A stretch of 64,000 nucleotides of DNA, from NCBI GenBank assembly GCA_963931925.1, contig OZ007581.1, positions 27,707,312-27,771,311 of the forward strand, written 5' to 3'. The notes below the pieces were generated by a model that was given only the letters and a program-made list of their open reading frames with translations, was not told the DNA's origin and ran no database searches. The position numbers were made by a program, and so were the translations under genes. This document shows positions 38,542 through 49,300 of this stretch, piece after piece. Position 1 is the first letter of the stretch, and each line of letters starts with the position of its first letter. This stretch comes from Onchidella celtica. Taxonomy: Eukaryota; Mollusca; Gastropoda; Systellommatophora; Onchidiidae.

Positions 38542-39706
38542 TGTCACAAATCCCAGACTGGGAGATGTAATAAGTTATGACAGGACAACAATCACGAACA
38601 AACAAGTTAACACTTAACAGAACAATCCATCAGACTCACACATTTATTAAACATAATTATACATATAATAGCGCAATTACATATATTATATTATTGAAAT
38701 GACTGCCGTACAACGGCCTTATTCTCACACACACGCTCCCTCGGATCCACAATCCGGTAGTTACTCCTAAAGGCACTTCGGCCTCAGCCTCTCCCCTCAG
38801 GGCCTTAATAGTACATTAATGATTCACTGGCACCGCAGTCTCTCAATATCACCTTCCTATTGTCATACACCTTAGCACTCCCCTCGCACCTCCGCAGGGC
38901 AATAACACATTATTATTTCCATAGCCATCAACATGGCAACAACATAATATCAGTTCACTAGCCTATCAACATGGCAACAACATATCTACGTCCCTGTCCG
39001 TGGCCTGACTGCCACGACTTTATGTGCCTCTACTGTCCTGCACTGACAGCCTCACTTCTGGCCTATGTGTGGCCTCCGGCCCTATGCTGGCCTATCCCCT
39101 GTGCTCATCGAGGTGGCTCTGCGGCCCGTCCCCGACACCTACAAGAATAACATTACATTGGTATAATACCCTACCATTTCTATTCACTCCACCTCTCCTT
39201 ACAATCCATGAAGCGTACACACACTAGTTCACCTTTCACTCACCACACATCTTACGGTAACACACCTCCATCGGAGTACACACTACTCACTCGCGCTACA
39301 AATCCATGAACTCACTTTCATCTATCGCTCGTGGCGCACATTGCTATATCCAATATCAAGGACTTCCACATTCCTCACATATACTTATTTACATCATGGT
39401 AATAGACGAATATAATATAATACATCAATCATAATAATCAATCAACGTTCTACATACCAGTCATAACTGGAAAGACTCTCACTAGTCTTCTCGACTGCTT
39501 CCTTTTATCTCTGCCCGATGGGCTATTATTCACAGATCCGCTCCCTAGGACCTTCTAACTTGCAGTGATAGTTATACAGCGCTTTCGCCTCCTTCAGACC
39601 CCCCACTCATGACGTGCACGACTTTTCTTCCCTGTCTCCGTGCGTTAATTTTACTCTCCTCCTTTCCCCCCGTAATTATTAACTATCGCTCACTCCACTC
39701 GTGACA
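38542..39706 (-). repeat. 5' LTR of the Gmr1-type element
   Basis: This 1165-bp LTR reads TGTCAC...GTGACA on the plus strand and shows no difference from 31455-32619 wherever I compared them. It should carry the promoter for minus-strand transcription. The 67-aa plus-strand frame within it is a shadow that also occurs in the other LTR. Confidence 0.95.
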
Positions 39707-40730
39707 CATACCGGTACCGTTATTGTCCACAATTGCACAGTTCGGCATTAATTGTTACTTTAAGCAAATTATACAGTGACAACGAAATAAGAGAAGTGGG
39801 GGGGGGGGGGAGATGGAGATACAAAGAGAGAGGACGTACCGATGCTCAGCACCAGTTACTGACCATATCGCAGATAGTAAAAGCTTTTGAATATACATGT
39901 AGACACAGGTCACTGCTGGTTCTCAGATCACAACACCGCCTTTGATAATAATTTACCGACAGCGTCTAGTTTTCAGAAAAATGTGATTCTTCGATTCATT
40001 TCGCCTCGCACGGTGTCTTTAATTCAGAGGCTTTTAATCATTTTCATTTGGCCGCCGTTGAAGCGTAATCAATTCGGTGCATGTTTCCTGAACAGGAACC
40101 GCGTGTGCAGCAATGTTTGTGGAAGACTGTATTTGAGAGAGAGAGAGAGAGAGAGAATGAGACAGATTGAGTTTAGGTTTTAAGGCGCGCCCGCAGAACG
40201 CGGCAGAACCGCCGACTTCGCCGGGTTTCCTGTGAGGGGGTCAGTGTGACGTCAATTCGATTGTCACAAAAATACCATCCCCCTGATTCTATGAATATAG
40301 TTTGTAGTCTTTGCTTCATTAACAATAGCACAAAGAATGAGCAACGACTCGACAGACGGAAGAGGGTCTCCCCACCAAATTTCTGGTGTTCCAAAGTGAC
40401 GTAATACTAGCCTTCTCACGGGAAACCCGGCGAAATCGGCGATAGCAACTTTGAGAGAGAGAGAGAGAAAGAAAGAAAGAGGGGGGGGAGAGAGAGAGAA
40501 CGAGAGAGAGTTTAGTCCGGGCAACGCCGGGAAGCTTTCTCAGGTTAGGTTAGTTCTATGTAAATTAGCCACCTCGCAGCAGTCAGTTACATAAGAATGA
40601 CACTTGTCAGCAGGAAACACGATGACGATGGCGAGATAAAAATAATGATAAAGGGAAACAGTGAGGTCAGCTTCGTCATCTCAGCAGTAAAAACTTCAGT
40701 GGGAACACACACTGGTTTCGGTCACACTAA

Positions 40731-40956
40731 GGGGTGAAACACACCAAGGCTGGTATAGGCGCCACACTGATGGCTTGCCGCCTAGGAATTATGCATCACA
40801 CTAATACAGTGGGCACTGCCCATACCAGGGTGCGTTGTGGGCAGAACCTATTGTATTAGCGGGCGGTGTGGACAGTGCCTAGTGTGTTGTACTGTACAAT
40901 TTATGGGCGGTGAGCCATCAGCCTGGCGCCTACACCAGCCTTGTCTGTTTCACCCC
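40731..40956. mobile_element. PIF/Harbinger-like MITE, TAA target duplication
   Basis: The left end TAA|GGGGTGAAACACACCAAG and the right end TTGTCTGTTTCACCCC|TAA are inverted. The similarity extends about 50 bp inward (GCTGGTATAGGCGCCA against TGGCGCCTACACCAGC). The 3-bp TAA duplication and GGGG start fit PIF/Harbinger. The element is 226 bp and non-coding. Confidence 0.7.
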
Positions 40957-43179
40957 TAATCACTAAACCCTCTTCCCCCTTTACGTTTCGTGTATGATAT
41001 ACATGTAATATCGCTGACATTATCATGAAACTGCAGCTGTTAGTGTATTCCCACAACTTCAGGTGACAACTTGTTTTGTGTGTCCTGAAGAAACCTGCTT
41101 CCACCTTCCACCCCTGTCTTTCTCTCCCTATCCCCCCCTCCCCCCTCTTTCTCTCAGCAGGTGGTTTGTGGGCGCTTCTAGCAAGGTCTCTTTCTGTCCT
41201 ATTATTCTGTTATATTCCATATATGTCTTGCTTTTTCCTACATATTTTGCTACATAGCCTACACCTTTTTTTCTTTTTGCCACATTTTGACTTTCCTTCA
41301 AGCCTTACTAACACCTTAAAGATTTTCTGTGTTTTTTTTTTTCATATAGAATCTAGTCAGTTTCCTATCACTATTACCTCTTTGTGTTGTACTAGTCTTT
41401 ACTGCGTGTGAGTATATAGTTTCTGTATTATCTCTTACGCAAGAGTTTGCTATGTACAACTTTTTTGTTTTGCCACATTTTGATTTTGCTTTTTTCCTAG
41501 CACAATGTGACCATTATTGTGTTGACGTGCTTTCTCCAAACTCAAAACTCTTTCCCTCTCCCTCAAATACAGACTCCCTGGTGCATTTAGTGCGCTGCGC
41601 ACGTTGTTGCTATGATGGAAAAGGGCAGCGAATTCAACGCTCTTGAAAGGGAATCAAACAAAAATACTGAAAGTGAAAGCTGAAAGAAAACACCATGCGG
41701 AGACGAAATCAAATGAATTGAAAAAAACTACATATATTTTGAAAAAGAGACGCCTTAGTAATAGTAATTATCTACAGTCATGTTATAATCTGAGTATCAA
41801 TTGTAATTGCAATTTGCATAAAAAGTTTGAAGTACTGTTTACAGTTTAGTCCATACCTGGTATCAAGCCATAATCATATCGAAGGACATAAAAACTCATG
41901 CTTTTAATGCTCTTGATATCTTCACTGATTTAGTAATAGTATTAGTAGTATAACTACATGCACATTTTATCAAGTACACCAGCTACTGACGTGAAGTCTG
42001 CTGATAACTATATGGAGAGTTATTTTCTATCAGAAAAGAGCTATAATTTTCCTAGACCTTCATGTGCCTTGTGGAAGTGAAACTGTAGTGCAATTGCTGG
42101 GATGGAAGTAATCTGTAAAGTAATGTTCTGTGTTAGCCAGAGACAGGAACAGCACCCGACTCTCCATATAATCATGACAGAAATTGTGACATTATAAATT
42201 AGAAATTCCCCTGGAAACCACTTTTTTCCTGGCTATTAACGAACGTTAATATTAATATTATGTCTATGGAGGTGATTTTAAGTGACATTAAAAACACCAT
42301 TATTAAGCACTGGGAACACTGACGCTGATCTGTTGTTGGATGAGCTTACCTCAAAACTCGCAAAGGACAACGCATTTGAACATGTTTTTAATTGGTTTCT
42401 TCAGCAGAACCGTTTGGTTTTCTTCAACGTAAATGTCATATTACTCTAATTATTGTGTTCAGGCAGCGATTTTCAACAATCGCAGCCTAAAATTGTTTCC
42501 GCCGTAGGCCTACCCGTTAATTAACTGTTGTTTACATTGGCGTCATTCATTATCTATCAGTCAAATGGCTCAACATTAAACTCCTTAAATAAATATCACA
42601 CATTAAACCCACCTGTTTTTGAATCTGCTCTGTCACGGACCCCTCTCCAAGGAACTCTACCCTGTTTGTTTACTGTAGCCTACAGCCGCGAGTGGCACAG
42701 TACACTTCAACATCACAGGCTAATTTGCACCTCCTGAAGTTGGACGTTAACTGTTACTAATTTGATTTTAGATGGCTTCGTGAAAACTATCTTTCGTTTA
42801 AATATGAAAGGCCTGCAAAGAGACATGGTGAATAGTTAATAGGGAATTATTTGTGAGGCTTTGCTTCCTGTGTTGGATTGAAATATCTTGTTGGATTCTG
42901 TGAATTAATATGGGTAATTTCGGCTGGTTCCGGCCTTTCAGTAATGCTTATTTTCATCATAAAATGACCAATGAACTGTGGAGGTTGCCAAGCGGAAGTA
43001 GATCCACCTGGGCCTGAAACAGGAACTACATGACCCGTAAACTGCTCGAGAGGCGATGTACTGGAATTGATCGAACCATCAGTAGTTGCAGAAAAAAAAA
43101 AAAAGCAAATTAAGGGAGGGGGTTCTGCTCCTGGGACTTAAAACAACAGGTCAGACTTTGGAACCCAAAGAAAACTCAC

Positions 43180-43255
43180 TGTAGATCTAGATATCTAGAT
43201 CTAGATCTAGATATCTAGAGCTAGATCTAGATCTAGAGTCTAGATCTAGATAAAT
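43180..43255. repeat. AGATCTAGAT palindromic tandem tract
   Basis: Overlapping AGATCTAGATATCTAG words form a nearly self-complementary run of about 75 bp. Further AGATCTAGAT words occur at 43430-43480. It has strong cruciform potential and no coding meaning. Confidence 0.8.
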
Positions 43256-43321
43256 ATCTTGATCACAAGTGCTTTGTTTTGTCAGCCCTACATTCCACAA
43301 GGATGAGGTGGTCCTGGTCTT

Positions 43322-43812
43322 GGCACTAGTCGACAATTGATGTCCCGATACTCTAAGCCGCCCACGCTATGGAATCTAGAGTCTATATATTAGCCGATAT
43401 TCATTTTTGTCAGTTAACTGAGTATGACTAGATCAAGATCTATTATTTGAGATATAGATTGAAATCTAGGTTAGATCTAGATAGACTTATCTATCTATCG
43501 AATGTCTTGACAACATAGCCTACAGTAGATCTCTAACTCATTTTACAAAGCGGATGGCCATTGTTTTTGTTTTGGTAGTGCTGGGTGGGGATTCGGGTCA
43601 TACCAAAGGGTAATCCCACCCCAACTTACCTAGGCTATATTAGTCGATTGTCAGATTGATATGTAACGACGTGAGGGTCTAGTCAGTTTGTATCACCGAG
43701 GCCATAGGCCGATGTTCGTCTGGGCAGTAGTCAGATTGACATATCAGGGAAAGCCGCCGGGGTAGCTATGTATTGGCTTAGAGTATCGGGACATCAATTG
43801 TCGACTAGTGCC
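43322..43812. mobile_element. hAT-like MITE with GGCACTAGTCGAC termini, 8-bp TSD
   Basis: The left end starts GGCACTAGTCGACAATTGAT and the right end finishes ATCAATTGTCGACTAGTGCC, an inverted pair of about 38 bp. CTGGTCTT is repeated exactly on both sides (43314-43321 and 43813-43820). Inside, 43612-43760 is about 150 bp shared with the unrelated-ended MITEs at 43897 and 44543. Confidence 0.85.
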
Positions 43813-43896
43813 CTGGTCTTGTTCAGTGCCTGTATTGTATTTGTATACCAGGTTAATACAATGAAATCTAATTATATTAATATGCAAACCACTTTT

Positions 43897-44148
43897 GGCG
43901 CTTTTTCGGTTGTTCCCACCCCAACTTAAATTTATGCTATATTAGTCGATTGTCAGATTGATATGTAAGGACGCGAGGGTCTAGTCAGTTTGTATCATCG
44001 AGGCCGTAGGCCGATGTTCGTCTGGGCAGTAGTCAGATTGACATATCAGGGAAAGCCGCCGGGGTAGATTGTTTTCAATCGGGCTATGGAACGCATTCGG
44101 AAGTCCTTCCGTTAACTGGGGAAGGGTGGGAACAACCGAAAAAGCGCC
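43897..44148 (+). mobile_element. hAT-like MITE with GGCGCTTTTTCGG termini, copy 1
   Basis: The left end GGCGCTTTTTCGGTTGTTCC and the right end GGAACAACCGAAAAAGCGCC are perfect inverted repeats. The 8-bp duplication CCACTTTT flanks both sides (43889-43896 and 44149-44156). The length is 252 bp and there is no open frame. Confidence 0.92.
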
Positions 44149-44542
44149 CCACTTTTCAGAGTAATCACTTTATGATTATGTGAAGGAGAGAGTTCTGTAC
44201 ATCTTGTAAATCCAATCACTGAACTCTCACAGTTAGAATTAGGGAAATGACAGGGTCAGGGATAGGTTAGGCTGGTTCAGGATAAGTTCAGGTTAGGGAT
44301 GGGGATAGTTTGGGGTGAAAAAAAGTGCCCTCTTTTGATTTCTGGACTAGGTGGTTTGGACATACGGAACTCTGTGGAAGAAAAAGTGTTAAATGAGTGC
44401 ACTTTCATTTTAATGCATCAAAAAAAGAGTAGGCTACTGTTAGGTGTATATTCAGTGACTGGTTTTCCAGTTAAAATGACCCACATAACACCAATGCTGA
44501 ACTTATCATGCCTTGCACTTGCAGTACACATGCTAAACGTTT

Positions 44543-44798
44543 GGCGCTTTTTCGGTTGTTCCCATCCTTCCCCAGTTAACGGAAGGACTTCCGAATGCGT
44601 TCCATAGCCCGATTGAAAACAATACATAGCTACCCCGGCGGCTTTCCCTGATATGTCAATCTGACTACCGCCCAGACGAATATCGGTCTACGGCCTCGAT
44701 GATACGAACTGACTAGATCCTCACGTCGTTACATATCAATCTGACAATCAACTAATATAGCCTAGGTAAGTTGGGGTGGGAACAACCGAAAAAGCGCC
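44543..44798 (-). mobile_element. hAT-like MITE with GGCGCTTTTTCGG termini, copy 2 (inverted)
   Basis: It has the same termini as the copy at 43897 but its interior is in reverse orientation. The flanking 8-mers are AAACGTTT and AAACTTTT, with one mismatch. Copies 1 and 2 together form an inverted repeat with arms of about 250 bp and a 394-bp spacer. Confidence 0.92.
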
Positions 44799-44877
44799 AA
44801 ACTTTTACCTCAACAAAACCAGAGCAATTGATACACAGGCCTAAATTTAAATAAAAATCTGTTCGAGAAGGTTTTAA

Positions 44878-45644
44878 CCCATACCCCGCGCGCTACCCGT
44901 AAAGCCCGCTGCACGGTCAGTGTCCTTACTCACGGAGAATCTTATCTGGGGTCACTGACCCGTGCCGCTATGTGATGACCACAAACGCTGTCCACGTGGT
45001 TCGGTTTTTATTGATCAGTATGAAAACATTCGCTGCTATGCCTTATCACGCTTGATAATGAATTAACCAGCAAAACCTTAGTCTGTCAGTCTCTAACCAA
45101 TGATCTGACTTATGATTCCAAACTGACAGCTGTAGTTTTCTTGAGAACAAAGCATGATAACTAGCCACGCCCTCCCAAGCCCTACACAAATGGTTTCATC
45201 CTGATTGACACATACTAATAAACCAATGTGGGCATTTGGGGCAAAGATTATTTCAGAGCTTGTTTCTGATTGGTTCTTAGATACAGACAACTCCAGATGG
45301 TGGTCAGCTTGTGAGAAAATGAGATAATATTGCAAATTTGTTGAGCAACAGTTCGCATGTCGATGTTAAATCTTTTGAAAGTGTGGGGAGAGCCTTTGAA
45401 TGCTCTTTGTGATTCCGACCAGTGGTTCACTGGTTAACATGTCCATGTCACAATGCCTTTGATTTAGAAGAGATACAGTGAACAATAACACGGTGGTTAC
45501 GTCTCAAAAAGGTCAGTGACCTGATGCGTGAAAATACGGCTTGTGCATGGCGCGGTCAGCTTGACCTTCCCGACTTTTGCCGCCCGTGCGGCCTGAGCGC
45601 TTGCGAGTAAATACCGACAATTGCCGCCCCTCGCAGGGTGAGGG
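44878..45644. mobile_element. TTAA-type (piggyBac-like) non-autonomous element, copy 1
   Basis: It is flanked by TTAA on both sides. The ends CCCATACCCCGCG and CGCAGGGTGAGGG are imperfect inverted copies. The body is nearly identical to 51037-51787. The 80-codon minus-strand frame present in both copies simply reflects this identity and has no recognisable domain. Confidence 0.75.
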
Positions 45645-46182
45645 TTAAAGTGTGAAAAATGAGCCCATGCAAAATTCTGTCTTGTAGAAATTTGTATTTT
45701 TTCGCTCCAAATTTGGAATGAAAATGTTGATTTTGCATAGAAGAAGTGTAAAAATACATGCACTAAAATTTTGCATCAAGAAATAGTGACCATCAATGTA
45801 GTAGTAATTGTACAAAAGTGAAAGTAAACAAAAATACAAAACTAAATTTCCAGCATGTAATTTTTTATTCATCTTTCATAAAATCTTGTTGTTCATCTTG
45901 TTGAGGGCCTGCTGAAAATACTGAAATGGATAAAGTTTTGAAATGAAAGTAAACATAAACAACAAAATACTTTTAACAGATGCTGCAGGGTATAAATATT
46001 CACAACGATTATCCCTAAGAAAGGAGGAAAGTATATTATGTAATTTGGTACTGTTTGTACTAGTATATATTGAATAACAAGTGAAAGTAGTAATGACTGT
46101 ACATTCTTTTCAGATGCATCAAAACTGACAGAGGCAGCATACAGTAAAGTTGCTGAAGACTGAATATGAACTATTTTATGTC

Positions 46183-46325
46183 ATGAGCAACAAGTGGAAA
46201 GGATCATTTTCATCCAGTGCTAATGATTCCCTGTGTTGCTGTGAATACAGAAACATGCAGGGAGAAAAAAGCCATATGATAGCATGCTGTTGTGATTGTG
46301 AAGCCTTGGATGAAACTTTTGATAA
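46183..46325 (+). CDS. ZDHHC23: ZDHHC23 exon 1 (first coding)
   Basis: The first ATG after an in-frame TGA (46126-46128) gives MSNKWKGSFSSSANDSLCCC and ends DEALDE-like ALDETFD, with donor GATAA|GTAAGT. A splice acceptor TTCTTTTCAG at 46103-46112 suggests that an upstream non-coding exon exists. Confidence 0.85.
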
Positions 46326-49300
46326 GTAAGTGGAAATGAGAATTTGTTCACTTAAGCGGATGAAAATTATACCTATTTTAAACATTGTACTGGGGTGCAT
46401 TCAGGGGTTTTGATATTTCTGCTCCTGATTGGGTAGTCTATGTCTCATGCATTCAAAAGCACTATTTTACTTATCAAATTGAGCACATAACAATTCTTGT
46501 TCAAGGAGTAAATTCAGATTAATTCAAGCTCATTGTTTGGAGAAAATTTGAAAAGCTTTATAAGAGCAATCTGAGACATATTAATATGATTTTGATTTTT
46601 TAAAAAGGCATCTTTTTAGGTAAAAGATCCTATTATTTTACTGTGGATGTCATTTTGATTTCAAAAAAAAAAAAAATTCAATTTAGCTCTGTAAATTGTT
46701 AGCACTCTCAAAAATAGTCCTTTTCCTTTTTAGTGTGTCTCCTCATTTGGTTTTTCACTTGTTCCTTTGTGCACCACTAGGAAAAAAATGAACTTCTTCT
46801 TTAATGAGATAATCATTACTAAAGTCTAGTGTGAGATTATCTGCTCATATGGAAAAGTTAATGACTCAGTGAATTCACGAAGCTTCATGTTTTAACTTTT
46901 TTTGGCTTTATTATTCAGTTCAACTTTCTATTTAACATTTGCATCGGCTATCCTGTCCATGGGAGTAGAAGGACTGAATATTTAACGGGGATGAAAGTAA
47001 CACAAATTTTGAAAATGAAAAATTGGATTTGAGTGAGTTGGAATCATTTATAGTAGTCCAAGTGTTCAGGAATTTTAATCAAGGAGGTAATGTACACACG
47101 TCATTTAATATGCTGTTTCCTCTGTGCAGAATCTTCAAATGTGAACGTATACCAGAATCGACTCTCGATCGCCTGGCAAACACAATTTCTGACAGATGTC
47201 GACTGCCAACATGTTGTGGAAGAGGTGCCGTACAGCTTCAGCCAGATGCATTGGCTCCAGTCATCATTGTTCCTCTGTGTTTGTGTCTTGGAACTCTCCA
47301 TCCAGTCATGACAGTTCTAATTTTCCTTTTCATGCCTTTCTGTATTGTAACATTTAATTTCCTGTCAAGACGGCGAAACAGAAGCCTCAGGAATAAGTTC
47401 TTTCTTTCATGGGGAATAACATCAGTGATATGTTCTTATCTTGTGTTTCAGGTAGGTGGAGTGATTATCAGGGTCACAAAATTTTTATTGTAATTATATC
47501 TTGAAGAATTTTGACAGATTAACATAACTTTATCAGGATAAATTGAATCAGTCACCAGTTGATCTAGATGATAGGGCAGTAAAAATATAACAAATTATAG
47601 TGATATCTATGCTTTTAAGTCAATTGACAAAAAGAGATCATATAATTTTGCACTCTTCATAACTTGCACCATATAACTTTATTTAAACCCTCAGTAAATT
47701 TGTTAAATTTCCTAGTTACTTTGTTATTGTTGATGTTGTTTTCTGTGCTGTAAATACAGCATGTTTCGTTAGTGGAAAAATGGGTGGTTGATTAAGGATT
47801 GTTTTGAGATTTTTCCCTGTAGCGAGCCCGGCTGGAAGAAATTATGCACGTTGTATAGGATTCCAACTGATAATCTCTAAGTTTATTTTTGTGCTTGTGA
47901 AAGAAAACCTATCCTGTCAGGTAAATGTAATTAAACATTGAATATTATTTGAGCATATTAATATTATGGTGTTATACATGTCTCTAAAGTAATTTCATTA
48001 AAGAAATACAATAAGATTTATGGCACTGTTGTGACAAGTCAATATTGCTGGTGCACTGTTAACACTGAAGAACAATGGTTTTCAAACATGCACCTGTAGC
48101 ACTAATGTGGACCACTGTAGGATTAAGGGGGTATCATACTAGGCCCAGAACAGCACAGTTAGCTGCTAGCAGAAAAGTGCACACCATAATTTCCTATATT
48201 TTTTTTAGTAAATCGGGGAAGACCCTATCATACCAAGACCAGTCAGACACTGCCAGTTTCTGTCATTATTTCTTGGGTGTATATTTTGCTGGCATCAACT
48301 GCCTTTGATGTTCTTTGCTCAGCATGATACCCTCTCTTCCTGTCCTGCTGAGGAATGATACACAGATGTTACTTGTCTTAACAGAGTTCTATAAGTTTGA
48401 ACTCGTGCTGGCCTGTGTGAGGGTTTAGGAACTATTGTTATGGGATCCTCTGACAGTAGTTAGTCCTTCTCAGTGCAAGACATGAACTGACTTGAAATCA
48501 GTTCTGTATTGTTGTTGAAACTTCTTTGTTTAGTGATGCCACTCGTCAGTCCTTAATTTTTTTAATGAGCTCTTATTGTTGTATGAGTGAAAACGTGGCA
48601 AGAAGATTGTATGTTGCAAAGCCTCGCGGAGGAAACAACTCAGAAACAATAAGATTAATTAAATGCAAAGAAAAGGAAAGACCAATCAAGCTTTTGATAT
48701 ACAGTATTAATCTTCTTCAGGTAAAAAATGTAACAGGATAGAAAATTAAACAAATAAAAAAATCATATCTATGTTTTTTTAAATAATGTTTTGTTTTCTT
48801 GTTGTTTGTTGTTTTTTTTTTAACTTCCGGACTGTTTTCACATCCACAGTGTTTTGTCGTTGCATTCCGAGAAGTTTTGCTGTGGGAAATTCTCACAGTG
48901 TTCACAGCCATGATGATCATGTTCTATTTCCTGTACCGTGCAAAATGTGATCCAGATCGGCTAAAAGTTGTCACCAACACGCGGCAGGGTCATCGACGAA
49001 CCCCTTCCAATGTGCCATTGAATGGGACACCTCTATACAATCAGGTTAGTCCTTTCCGTTTTCCTTTTTTATGTCCTCTTGTGCCGTTATGCGTTATGGG
49101 GAGATGTAGTTTTCGAACGTGGGCCTGATGAGTAGCATTAGGTTGATTCTTTCAGTTATTTCTTTGACACCTTCTGTCCATCTTTTTCTGGGATGCCCCT
49201 TTCCTCTGGATCCATGCCTTTTCATGTGATATAAGCCCTGTGTACTGGCTGTTGGCTCGGAAGCTTCATGAGGTGACAGTACCACTTCAGCCTTTGCTTT

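Larger units (their letters stand above)
31455..39706 (-). mobile_element. Full-length Ty3/Gypsy retrotransposon, Gmr1-type (integrase before RT)
   Basis: This 8252-bp element has two 1165-bp LTRs that read identical by eye, flanked by CATAC on both sides (31450-31454 and 39707-39711). The minus-strand order is 5' LTR (38542-39706), primer-binding site, about 0.95 kb of leader, one gag-pol frame (32978-37591), polypurine tract and 3' LTR (31455-32619). There is no envelope-like frame between pol and the 3' LTR. The pol order protease-integrase-RT-RNase H is the Copia-like order known in Ty3/Gypsy only from the Gmr1 group. Identical LTRs and an unbroken frame indicate very recent insertion and possible current activity. 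A related older solo LTR lies at 6088-7236. Confidence 0.97.
39707..46182. other. Intergenic region between the retrotransposon and ZDHHC23, MITE cluster
   Basis: No gene is recognised. The region contains poly-G and GA tracts (39799-39811, 40137-40155, 40453-40511) and a Harbinger-like MITE at 40731. It also has a TCTAGA-rich tract at 43180-43255, three hAT-like MITEs at 43322-44798 and a TTAA element at 44878-45644. The stretch 41000-43170 has only chance open frames. Confidence 0.55.

Noticed and set aside
31937..39227. Identical 67-codon plus-strand frames at 31937-32140 and 39024-39227
   Set aside because: They lie at the same place in the two LTRs. Identity reflects LTR identity, and the older solo LTR does not keep the frame.
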